6,967 bases of DNA from positions 1 through 6,967 of the forward strand of contig UQXM01000098.1 in NCBI GenBank assembly GCA_900545035.1. The letters are read 5' to 3'. The notes under the pieces were generated by a model, which made no database searches, was not told where the DNA came from, and worked only from the letters and a program-made list of their open reading frames with translations. The position numbers were made by a program, and so were the translations under genes. This DNA comes from an uncultured Fusobacterium sp. (GTDB lineage Bacteria > Fusobacteriota > Fusobacteriia > Fusobacteriales > Fusobacteriaceae). Below are positions 1-5,880 of the stretch, piece by piece (positions within the stretch are counted from its first letter, which is position 1; each line of letters starts with the position of its first letter).

Positions 1-22
1 ATTTAAAATTTAAAAAAGTATG

Positions 23-56
23 AAGTGGTACAAGTAATTTTGTACCGCTTTTTTTT
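23..56 (+). terminator. Intrinsic terminator of an off-window upstream gene
   Basis: Arms GTGGTACAA (25-33) and TTGTACCGC (40-48) form a 9-bp stem with one G-U wobble around a 6-nt loop, followed directly by eight T (49-56). The two A residues before the left arm can extend the stem. This is a standard rho-independent terminator reading rightward, so a rightward gene must end at or before the left edge of the window. It isolates the operon that starts at 148. Confidence 0.85.
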
Positions 57-77
57 GCGAAAAATATATAAATAAAA

Positions 78-106
78 TTGACAAAAAATAAAAAGGAGAG
101 TATACT
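78..106 (+). promoter_or_regulatory. Sigma-70-type promoter of the ORP-like operon
   Basis: TTGACA (78-83, perfect -35) is separated by exactly 17 bp from TATACT (101-106, 5/6 match to the -10 consensus). Transcription should start near 112-114, about 35 nt before the ATG at 148. The match is close to consensus, so the operon is probably strong when not repressed. The AAGGAGAG in the spacer resembles a Shine-Dalgarno site but lies upstream of the predicted transcript start. Confidence 0.85.
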
Positions 107-111
107 TTAAT

Positions 112-125
112 TGTGCATATGCACA
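112..125. promoter_or_regulatory. Perfect 14-bp palindrome at the transcription start, probable operator
   Basis: TGTGCATATGCACA is an exact inverted repeat centred between 118 and 119. It starts 5 nt after the -10 box and covers the predicted +1 to about +14. A dimeric repressor bound here would block transcription initiation. The first gene of the operon encodes a DUF134 helix-turn-helix protein, so autoregulation is the simplest reading, but that pairing is inference. With no loop, the palindrome would be a poor RNA hairpin, which favours a DNA-binding site. Confidence 0.6.
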
Positions 126-147
126 TAATAAATTTCAGGAGGGATTT

Positions 148-831
148 ATGCCAAGAAATAAAAAAGAAAGATGCTGCAGAATTTTAGAAACTGCCAGAAT
201 TTTTAAACCTGTGGGCATACCTTTGTCTCAGCTTGAAATAATTGAAATTGAAGTAGACGAACTGGAAGCTGTCAGGCTTTGTGATTATGAGGGAAAAAGC
301 CAGATAGAAACAGCAGAAATAATGAAGATTTCAAGAGGAACTGTGCAGAGGCTTCTGAACACAGGAAGAAAAAAAATAATGGATGGTTTATTACACATTA
401 AAGGAATAAAATTAAAAAACGCAGGACAGGAGATGATTTTAATGGGAGCTGAATTATTAAGAGTAGGATTTCCTACAAATGACGGTGTAACAGTGGAGGA
501 ACATTTCGGACATTGTGAAAAATTTGCAGTGTATACTATCGAAGAGGGAAAAATAGTTAAAAAAGAATTTTTAACTGCACCTGAACACGCACCCGGAGTA
601 TTCCCAAGATTTATTGCAGAAAATAATATTAATGTAGTTATTACAGGGGGAATGGGACAAAGAGCCATTGACCTTATAAAAGGAAACGGAGGACAGGTTA
701 TTCTTGGAGCAAGTGGAAATATTGAAGATGTTTTGGCTGTATATTTAGAAGGAAGCCTTTACTCAAAAGGATCTGCTTGTGCACATCATCATCACGACCA
801 CGATGAAGAGGGACACAACTGCGGACACTAA
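148..831 (+). CDS. DUF134 DNA-binding domain fused to NifX/NifB-type metal-cluster-binding domain, His-rich C-terminus
   Basis: This 227-residue protein probably acts as a cytoplasmic, metal- or cluster-responsive transcription regulator. Residues 1-93 match the DUF134 family: basic N-terminus, FKPVGIP (19-25), DELEAVRLCDYEGKSQ (37-52), then a helix-turn-helix around 52-78 (ETAEIMKISRGTVQRLL). Residues 103-208 are a dinitrogenase iron-molybdenum cofactor (NifX-like) domain with HFGHCEKF (119-126) and GGMGQRA (167-173). H119, H122 and C123 are candidate ligands. The last 17 residues (CAHHHHDHDEEGHNCGH, 211-227) carry seven His and two Cys, a likely metal-binding tail. The start follows AGGAGGG at 137-143. 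It is the first gene of an operon with a second NifX protein and two ferredoxin-MinD ATPases, and has a palindrome at its own promoter, suggesting autoregulation. The domain assignment is firm; the sensed ligand and the regulatory role are inferred. Confidence 0.85.
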   Translation: MPRNKKERCCRILETARIFKPVGIPLSQLEIIEIEVDELEAVRLCDYEGKSQIETAEIMKISRGTVQRLLNTGRKKIMDGLLHIKGIKLKNAGQEMILMGAELLRVGFPTNDGVTVEEHFGHCEKFAVYTIEEGKIVKKEFLTAPEHAPGVFPRFIAENNINVVITGGMGQRAIDLIKGNGGQVILGASGNIEDVLAVYLEGSLYSKGSACAHHHHDHDEEGHNCGH

Positions 832-862
832 TATAAAAAGATAAAAATAAGTTGAAACAATT

Positions 863-931
863 AAGTGAGGCTGACTGAGAAATACCGATATTTTTCTGTT
901 CAGCTTCATTTTCTGTAATGAAGAATTTTTT
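863..931 (+). promoter_or_regulatory. Two overlapping, mutually exclusive hairpins between first and second operon genes (possible attenuator)
   Basis: Hairpin A pairs GAGGCTGA (867-874) with TCAGCTTC (900-907). After a 2x3 internal loop, GAGAAATA (877-884) pairs with TATTTTTC (889-896) around the loop CCGA. A few weaker pairs extend it to 863/911. Hairpin B pairs CTTCATT (904-910) with AATGAAG (917-923) around TTCTGT, and is followed by AATTTTTT (924-931), like a weak intrinsic terminator. Both structures need 904-910, so only one can form. The ribosome binding site (GGAGG, 932-936) abuts the T run. This could tune expression of the downstream three genes. No known riboswitch class was recognised, and in AT-rich DNA part of this could be chance. 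Confidence 0.4.
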
Positions 932-940
932 GGAGGAAAT

Positions 941-1309
941 ATGAAAATAGCATTGGGACTTGAAGAAAACAGTTACAGCTCTCAAGCAGACAGAAGATTT
1001 GGGAGAGCACCTTATTTTATTATTATTGACACAGAAACAGATAAATTTGAAATAATTGAAAATGAAGCAAAAGACGAAGCGGTTGGAGCAGGACTGAAAG
1101 CAGTGAAAAATCTTGTAAATTTAGGAATTGATGAGATAATTGCAGGAGAAATAGGTCCAAAAGCAGCTGTTCTTATTGAAGAATTTAAAATTCCCGTGTA
1201 TAAATTGGGAGATTTAAAAACTGTTGATGAAATAATTAAAAATTACAAAGAAAATAAATTGGAAAAATATGATTTATCGCCGAAACCTCAAGGTTTGAGA
1301 ATGGCATAA
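941..1309 (+). CDS. NifX/orange-protein-like metal-cluster-binding protein (dinitrogenase iron-molybdenum cofactor domain)
   Basis: This is a 122-residue single-domain protein of the NifX/NafY/ORP superfamily (COG1433 type), small cytoplasmic proteins that bind or carry Fe-Mo, Mo-Cu or Fe-S clusters. Visible hallmarks are a first beta strand KIALGLEE, FGRAPYF (20-26) followed by IIIDTET, the glycine-rich GAGLKAVKNLVNLGIDEIIA (49-68), and GEIGPKA (69-75). Unlike the NifX domain in the preceding gene, it has RFGRAP where that one has HFGHCE. It has no Cys or His at all, so any cluster would have to be held non-covalently, as proposed for ORP-type proteins. A GGAGG at 932-936 sets the ATG. It lies between the DUF134 fusion and two ferredoxin-MinD ATPases, the typical ORP-cluster setting. 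The family is certain; calling it a true ORP with a Mo-Cu cluster is inference. Confidence 0.85.
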   Translation: MKIALGLEENSYSSQADRRFGRAPYFIIIDTETDKFEIIENEAKDEAVGAGLKAVKNLVNLGIDEIIAGEIGPKAAVLIEEFKIPVYKLGDLKTVDEIIKNYKENKLEKYDLSPKPQGLRMA

Positions 1310-1337
1310 GTTAAAAATATATTAAACGAGGTGGAAT

Positions 1338-2168
1338 ATGAAGATAGCTGTACTCAGCGGAAAGGGAGGCACAGGAAAAACTACTGTCAGCACAAACCTT
1401 GCCTTTATTTCAAAAATTCCTATTTTTGATACTGATATAGAAGAACCTAATTCACATATTTTTTTAAAAAATAAAAATATTCACGAAAAATCTGTATATA
1501 CAAATTATCCGAAAATAGATATGAAAAAATGCAATCTTTGCGGAGAATGTGGAAATTTCTGTAAATTTAACGCTATTATTCCTGCCAGAAATACAGTTCT
1601 TGTATTTGAAGAATCATGCCATGACTGCGGCGGCTGTGAAATAGTGTGCAGACAGGGAGCTGTTTCATGGGAGAAAAGGGAAATAGGGAAAATTTTTGCA
1701 GGAAAAACATATTTCGGTTCAGAGGCTGTATATGGAAAACTGAATATCGGAGAAATGTCAGGAGTAAAAATCATAAAAGAGATGTATAAAAATAATTCTT
1801 TTGAAAATCTGCTTATCGATTGTCCTCCGGGAACAGCTTGTACAACCGTTTCAGCTGTGGAGGAAGCAGATTTTGCAGTGATTGTGGCAGAGCCGTCTCC
1901 TTTTGGATTAAGTGATATGAAATTGGTTGTAAAACTTCTGAAAGATATGAAAATACCTTTTGGAGTAGTTATAAACAAAGCTGATGAAGAGGAAAATGAA
2001 ATAAAATTTTATTGCAGAGAAAATAATATAGAAATTTTGGGAGAAATACCTTTCAAAAGAGAAATAGCAGAAAATTATTCAAAAGGAAATATTATTTCAG
2101 ATATTCGTCCTGAATATAAATCTGTTTTTGCTGATATTTTAAAGAGGGTGAAAGAATATGGAAATTAA
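1338..2168 (+). CDS. MinD/ParA-type P-loop ATPase with inserted 2[4Fe-4S] ferredoxin domain (first paralogue)
   Basis: This 276-residue cytoplasmic protein belongs to the MinD/Mrp branch of deviant Walker A ATPases. SGKGGTGKTT (7-16) has the signature lysine K9 and the Walker lysine K14. FDTDIEEPNSH (30-40) is switch I, and LLIDCPPGTAC (158-168) is switch II. A ferredoxin module is inserted between them with two CxxCxxCxxxC motifs (C65/68/71/75 and C94/97/100/104), enough for two [4Fe-4S] clusters. Related proteins occur as adjacent pairs in ORP clusters and are proposed to couple ATP-driven dimerisation to metal-cluster assembly or to septum placement. The start follows GAGGTGG (1328-1334), and the 3' end overlaps the next gene by 11 bp, implying coupled translation. 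The second cluster motif is followed by Arg-Gln rather than the usual Pro. The biochemical role is inferred. Confidence 0.9.
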   Translation: MKIAVLSGKGGTGKTTVSTNLAFISKIPIFDTDIEEPNSHIFLKNKNIHEKSVYTNYPKIDMKKCNLCGECGNFCKFNAIIPARNTVLVFEESCHDCGGCEIVCRQGAVSWEKREIGKIFAGKTYFGSEAVYGKLNIGEMSGVKIIKEMYKNNSFENLLIDCPPGTACTTVSAVEEADFAVIVAEPSPFGLSDMKLVVKLLKDMKIPFGVVINKADEEENEIKFYCRENNIEILGEIPFKREIAENYSKGNIISDIRPEYKSVFADILKRVKEYGN

Positions 2169-3003
2169 AGAGATAGTTGTTATTTCGGGAAAAGGGGGAA
2201 CAGGAAAAACCACTGTTACATCTTCATTAATTCCATATTTCAAAGATGTGGTTATTGGGGATTGTGATGTGGACGCTCCCAATCTGAAAATACTTTTTAA
2301 TCCTCAAAACACTGTGAAAGAGGATTTTTTTGGAATGAAAAAAGCACAGCTGAACAAAAAGCTGTGTATAAACTGCGGAAAATGTTATGAAGTATGCAGA
2401 TTTAATGCTGTAAATAATTTTAAAAAATGTGAAAGCTGCGGTGTGTGTGAATATGTCTGTCCTGTGGGAGCGATAAAAATGATGCCGAATAAGGCAGGAG
2501 AAATATTTATATCTGACACTGAATACGGAAAAATTGTTCATGCCTGTCTTTTTCCCGGTGAAGAAAATTCGGGAAAACTTGTAGCAGAAGTTAGAAGAAA
2601 GGCAAAACAAACTGCAAAGGAGCAGGGAAAACAGTTTGTTATTCTTGACGGAGCTCCGGGGGTTGCCTGTAATGTAATCAGTTCACTTACAGGTGTGAGA
2701 AAAGCTGTGATTGTAACAGAGCCTACTCTTTCAGGACTTCATGATTTGGAAAGAGTTCTTTCTTTAATTGAGAGATTTAGAATAACTCCATATTTTGTGA
2801 TAAATAAGTATGATTTATCAGAAGAAATTTCCCAAAAAATAGAAACTTTTCTGACAGAGAGAAATTTTTCTGTTTCTGTGAAAATCCCTTTTGATAAAAG
2901 AATAATAAATGCCATAAAACAAAAAAATATTCCTTCTGTCAAAGAATTTGAACTTTTTGAACAACTTGGTTTTTCAAAACTGGCAGAAGAATTGAAAAAA
3001 TAA
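2158..3003 (+). CDS. MinD/ParA-type P-loop ATPase with inserted 2[4Fe-4S] ferredoxin domain (second paralogue)
   Basis: This 281-residue paralogue of the preceding gene has the same architecture. SGKGGTGKTT (10-19) has lysines K12 and K17, switch I is GDCDVDAPN (34-42), and switch II is ILDGAPGVAC (163-172). Two ferredoxin motifs lie between them at C70/73/76/80 and C91/94/97/101, the last followed by the classic Pro. Both paralogues also keep a Cys three residues after the switch II PG. Its ATG at 2158 lies inside the end of the previous gene (11-bp overlap), with GAGGGTG (2144-2150) as ribosome binding site. Equimolar coupled translation suggests a heterodimer, though homodimers are possible. 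It closes the operon. Only 3 nt separate its stop from that of a convergent gene, and no GC-containing terminator is visible there. Confidence 0.9.
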   Translation: MEIKEIVVISGKGGTGKTTVTSSLIPYFKDVVIGDCDVDAPNLKILFNPQNTVKEDFFGMKKAQLNKKLCINCGKCYEVCRFNAVNNFKKCESCGVCEYVCPVGAIKMMPNKAGEIFISDTEYGKIVHACLFPGEENSGKLVAEVRRKAKQTAKEQGKQFVILDGAPGVACNVISSLTGVRKAVIVTEPTLSGLHDLERVLSLIERFRITPYFVINKYDLSEEISQKIETFLTERNFSVSVKIPFDKRIINAIKQKNIPSVKEFELFEQLGFSKLAEELKK

Positions 3004-3006
3004 TAT

Positions 3007-3732
3007 TTAATATTTTATATATTCGCTTTCTCTCAGATATTTTTCATCGTTTCCGTAAATAAATAAAACAGAGCCGTTTTTTATTTTATTTATAATTTGT
3101 CTGTTCAGAGATTTTGGAACGGCGGGGCATCCTTCGGTTCTTCCGAGAAATCCGTATTTTTTCAGATATGTTTCTTCGGAAGATTCTGCTCCGTGGATTA
3201 CTACTCCTCTTGTAAAGGCGTTGGAATTATATCTTTCTTCCAGACCGTAAAGTCTTAGAGAATATCCGTATCTTCCGTTGTAAGTTTTTCCTGTGAGATA
3301 AAATCCAAGAGAACTTTTGTAAGAATTTACTTTATTTGAAAAACTTACAGCTGTTTCAGCTCCTGTATTTTTTCCGTGGGCAACATATGTATATTCTTCT
3401 GATTTTAATGTATTCATATTAAGTACAATAAATCTTTTTTCATTTGACGGTTTTGAATAATCTGCAATAACAAGATAATGATTTTTTTTATTTTGTATTT
3501 TATAATATCCTTTTACAGCCATTTTAAAAACTCTGTATTCAATTTTTCCGGAAAGCTGAAAACTGTCATATAAAAACATATAACGGCTCTCATCAATCAT
3601 ACTTCCTGAATTTGGACCGATATTTTCCATAAATATTTTTTCCGGAGAAAGATTTTGTGATGTTATTATCCCTTCTCCATAACTTTGTGCATATGAAATT
3701 ATTAAAAAAATAAGAAACATTATTTTTTTCAT
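3007..3732 (-). CDS. Secreted murein L,D-transpeptidase catalytic-domain protein (YkuD_2-like)
   Basis: The 241-residue product starts at the ATG at 3730-3732. This start gives a good signal peptide (MKK, then a hydrophobic run to about residue 15, likely cleavage near residues 15-19 in SYAQSYG) and has AGGA 10 nt upstream. An in-frame start at 3795 would add 21 Lys/Arg-rich residues before the signal and has no clear ribosome site. The C-terminal half carries the Cys-His motif of L,D-transpeptidases in YkuD_2 form: VVIHGAE with H180, then GRTEGCPAVP with nucleophile C202. An H119-G120 pair precedes it. There is no lipobox, so it is probably periplasmic or cell-surface, acting on peptidoglycan cross-links or anchoring proteins. 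Some YkuD_2 members are uncharacterised, so activity is inferred from the motif. It converges on the ORP-like operon and looks functionally unrelated to it. Confidence 0.8.
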   Translation of the reverse strand: MKKIMFLIFLIISYAQSYGEGIITSQNLSPEKIFMENIGPNSGSMIDESRYMFLYDSFQLSGKIEYRVFKMAVKGYYKIQNKKNHYLVIADYSKPSNEKRFIVLNMNTLKSEEYTYVAHGKNTGAETAVSFSNKVNSYKSSLGFYLTGKTYNGRYGYSLRLYGLEERYNSNAFTRGVVIHGAESSEETYLKKYGFLGRTEGCPAVPKSLNRQIINKIKNGSVLFIYGNDEKYLRESEYIKY

Positions 3733-3760
3733 TATACTGCAATCCTCTCTAAAAAACTTT

Positions 3761-3789
3761 TTGAATTTTTTTGCTTTATAGAGTAATAT
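3761..3789 (+). promoter_or_regulatory. Candidate promoter of the OLD-like gene
   Basis: TTGAAT (3761-3766) and TAATAT (3784-3789) are spaced 17 bp apart, each matching consensus at 4 of 6 positions, in the 110-bp divergent intergenic region. The overlapping TATTAT (3787-3792) is a better -10 but has no well-spaced -35. AT-richness makes chance matches likely. No convincing promoter was found for the leftward gene on the other side. Confidence 0.3.
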
Positions 3790-3831
3790 TATCATAGATA
3801 GAAAAATAAATAAAGATATGTTTTGATTGGA

Positions 3832-3837
3832 AAGGAG
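3832..3837 (+). promoter_or_regulatory. Ribosome binding site deciding the OLD-like start
   Basis: AAGGAG lies 5 nt before the ATG at 3843. The in-frame GTG at 3837 shares its first base with this site and so cannot be served by it. The ATG is therefore chosen. Confidence 0.8.
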
Positions 3838-3842
3838 TGCTT

Positions 3843-5144
3843 ATGGAATTAAAACTCTTATCTATAAAAAATTGGAGAGAGATAAAAAATATGGATTTGT
3901 ATTTTGAAAATCTCATGCTGTTTCTGGGACAGAGTTCAGAGGGGGTAAATAATATTATTTCCTGCCTTGCATTTATTTTTAACAGCAAAGAACTTGAGCC
4001 TGAAGATATTTATGATGAAACAGAACTTGCAGTGTTAAAAATGATATTTTTCAAAGAGAATACAAGATATAAATTAAAAATTACAGCTTCTGCTCAGGGA
4101 GAGGTAAGATATTATATGAGAAATTCTAAAAACTGGAAAGAAATTACAAAAGACGGATATTTGAAATTTATTTCTCAAATACCTTTTTTCCATGTTTCAG
4201 GAGATATGAGCGGACAATGTACAAACATTTTTAAGTGTCTTTTCAATATTCTGATGAAAGACCATGAACACGAACAGAGAATAAAAAATTATATTTACAA
4301 AGCCTATGAAAATCTTGATGAGGGATATGAAAATCCTGAATTGTACAGAAATCTGCTTTTTGAGTTTTTGAAAGTTATTGCCGAAGTTTCAAAACATAAA
4401 AAAGAATCTATTCTTAACAATGCTGTGCTTCTTTTTGAAGACCCGGAACTGTTTCTGCACCCCCAGAAGCAAAGAGAATTGTTTGATTGTTTTATAAAGC
4501 TTTCAAAGCTGGGCACAAAAATTTATCTGAAAACTTATTCCAGCAGTTTTCTTGGGCTGAAACAGTATAAGTCAATTTGTGTGGTGAAAAAAATAAATAA
4601 TAATGTAAGAGTGGTGCAGGCAAAACATAATATTTTCAGAGGAGATGCAATAAAAGCTTTTAATATGAACTATTGGATAAATCCTGACAGAGGTGAACTG
4701 TTTTTTGCTGAAAAAGTGATACTTGTAGAAGGACAGACAGATAAAATAATTATTTCTGCTTTGGGAAAATCTTTGGGAATATTTAAATATGATTATTCAA
4801 TAATAGAGTGTGGAAGCAAAAGTACAATACCGCAGTTTATTATGCTCCTTAATCTTTTCAAAATTCCTTATGTGGTTGTATATGATAAAGATAATCATAA
4901 ATGGAGAACAAAAGAGGAGATTGCAAGTTCAAATTTGAAAAATAAGCAGATTCGTTCAATGGTAAAAGATAATTTAGGATTCTGTATCGAATCGGAAAAT
5001 GATATTGAAGAAGAAATTTATAACAGACACGGAGAGAGAACAACATATAAAAACAAGCCTTTCAATGCTCTTAGATATATTTCCAATGAAAATTATATTA
5101 TCCCGGAAAAACTGGAACAGAAAATCAGAAAAATATATGAATAG
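3843..5144 (+). CDS. OLD-family ATPase/TOPRIM-type protein with degenerate Walker A motif
   Basis: This 433-residue protein resembles OLD (overcoming lysogenization defect) family ATP-dependent nucleases but is shorter than the roughly 550-600 residues usual for them. The ABC-type ATPase part opens with MELKLLSIKNWREIKNMDLYFENLMLFLGQ, typical of the family. The P-loop then reads GQSSEGVNN (29-37), with Val35 and Asn36 where the catalytic Lys and Ser/Thr belong. The Walker B-like region LLFEDPELFLHP (196-206) is intact. The H-loop histidine appears replaced by Tyr (KTYSSSF, 230-236), and no clear ABC signature motif is seen. The C-terminal TOPRIM half keeps LVEGQTD (E296, D300) and VVYDKD (D348, D350), the metal-binding acids of nuclease and primase active sites. 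So it may be a nuclease that no longer hydrolyses ATP, or one working with a partner. OLD proteins often act in phage defence or DNA repair; no partner gene (for example a GajB-like helicase) is adjacent. Confidence 0.75.
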   Translation: MELKLLSIKNWREIKNMDLYFENLMLFLGQSSEGVNNIISCLAFIFNSKELEPEDIYDETELAVLKMIFFKENTRYKLKITASAQGEVRYYMRNSKNWKEITKDGYLKFISQIPFFHVSGDMSGQCTNIFKCLFNILMKDHEHEQRIKNYIYKAYENLDEGYENPELYRNLLFEFLKVIAEVSKHKKESILNNAVLLFEDPELFLHPQKQRELFDCFIKLSKLGTKIYLKTYSSSFLGLKQYKSICVVKKINNNVRVVQAKHNIFRGDAIKAFNMNYWINPDRGELFFAEKVILVEGQTDKIIISALGKSLGIFKYDYSIIECGSKSTIPQFIMLLNLFKIPYVVVYDKDNHKWRTKEEIASSNLKNKQIRSMVKDNLGFCIESENDIEEEIYNRHGERTTYKNKPFNALRYISNENYIIPEKLEQKIRKIYE

Positions 5145-5150
5145 AATTTA

Positions 5151-5175
5151 AAAGACGGAGCATTGCTCCGTCTTT
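5151..5175. terminator. Bidirectional terminator between OLD-like gene and purC
   Basis: AAAGACGGAGC (5151-5161) and GCTCCGTCTTT (5165-5175) form a perfect 11-bp stem around the loop ATT. The stem's own A and T ends supply short U tracts in both directions, and on the minus strand TTTT is followed by AAATTC. It lies 6 nt after the OLD-like stop and 21 nt beyond the purC stop, so it can end both convergent transcripts. Confidence 0.85.
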
Positions 5176-5196
5176 ACATTAAATATAAGTTATTTA

Positions 5197-5880
5197 TTAG
5201 TCAGCAAAGAACATTTCTGTTAAATCCATAGGATTTACATAAACACCGTCTTTGTATACTCTCATGTTTCCTGAAGCTATTTCGTCTATTAAAATAACTT
5301 CTCCGTCTTTGTCTATACCAAACTCAAATTTGATATCGTAAAGGTCAAGTCCTTTTTTAGCAAGTTCGTTTTTAACTACTGTAGATATTTTTTGAGTTCT
5401 TTCTTTCATAGAGTCGTATTGCTCAGCAGTCATAACACCTAACACTACTAAACCGTCTTTTGTTACCAATGGATCGCAAAGTTCGTCATTTTTAAATGTA
5501 GTTTCCACATATGCAGGAAGTTCAGCAGCCTCTTCAATATAATCGCAGTAACGACGATAGAAGCTTCCTACTGCTCTGAAACGGCAGATTACTTCCAAAC
5601 CTTTTCCGAAAGGTTTTGCAGGTACAACTTCCATTGTTCCTTTGTCTAAATCAGCAGAAATATAGTGAGTTTTTACACCTTCGTTATTAAGAACTTCAAA
5701 GAAGTATTCAGACATTTTAAGATTTGCTTTTCCTATACCTTCGATTGTAAGACCTACAGAGTTTTCACCCGGATCGAACACTCCGTCTTTACCGGTACAG
5801 TCGTCTTTGAACTCAAGCAGAAAGTTTCCGTTTTCCAGCTTGTACACATTCTTTGTTTTTCCTTGATAAACTTTTTCCAT
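5197..5880 (-). CDS. purC: Phosphoribosylaminoimidazole-succinocarboxamide (SAICAR) synthase, short variant
   Basis: This cytoplasmic enzyme of de novo purine synthesis joins carboxyaminoimidazole ribonucleotide and aspartate, using ATP, to make SAICAR. The 227-residue product has GKTKNVY (7-13), LEFKDD (22-27), the family signature region EVICRFRAVGSFYRRY (96-111), DIKFEFG (182-188) and LIDEIASGNMRVYKDG (197-212). The last replaces the DEISPD(T/S)xR form of typical PurC. The protein also ends soon after, without the usual C-terminal helix. As I recall the family, Clostridia and Fusobacteria commonly carry this form. The start is the ATG at 5880, 5 nt after GGAGG; the in-frame ATG at 5892 overlaps that site and is rejected. 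It has its own promoter and leader, and no other purine gene is in the window. Confidence 0.92.
   Translation of the reverse strand: MEKVYQGKTKNVYKLENGNFLLEFKDDCTGKDGVFDPGENSVGLTIEGIGKANLKMSEYFFEVLNNEGVKTHYISADLDKGTMEVVPAKPFGKGLEVICRFRAVGSFYRRYCDYIEEAAELPAYVETTFKNDELCDPLVTKDGLVVLGVMTAEQYDSMKERTQKISTVVKNELAKKGLDLYDIKFEFGIDKDGEVILIDEIASGNMRVYKDGVYVNPMDLTEMFFAD

Noticed and set aside
93..190. Possible small leader gene using AAGGAGAG (93-100) and the ATG at 119
   Set aside because: The Shine-Dalgarno-like site lies in the promoter spacer, upstream of the predicted transcript start, and is 18 nt from the ATG. The frame is short and runs out of phase into the DUF134 gene.
831..940. Molybdenum/tungsten cofactor riboswitch in the gap before the ORP-like gene
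   Set aside because: The hairpins there do not show the multi-stem pattern with tetraloop and receptor expected for that class; only a simple alternative-hairpin arrangement is seen.
3002..3014. AATATT-T-AATATT inverted repeat as a terminator between convergent genes
   Set aside because: It contains only A and T, with a one-base spacer, so it is unlikely to form a stable RNA hairpin.
3686..3695. Second partial copy of the operator-like sequence (TGTGCATATG)
   Set aside because: It matches only 10 of 14 bases, lacks the right half, and lies inside the signal-peptide codons of the transpeptidase-like gene; probably chance.
3733..3795. Longer N-terminus for the transpeptidase-like protein from an ATG at 3795
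   Set aside because: It would place 21 Lys/Arg-rich residues before a clean signal peptide and lacks a ribosome site, whereas the ATG at 3732 has AGGA upstream.
3837..3839. GTG start for the OLD-like gene
   Set aside because: It shares a base with the only ribosome binding site; the ATG six bases later is correctly spaced.
3843..5144. Gabija or similar two-gene phage-defence system
   Set aside because: OLD-type GajA needs an adjacent UvrD-like GajB helicase. The neighbours here are a transpeptidase-like gene and purC, and the ATPase motif is degenerate.
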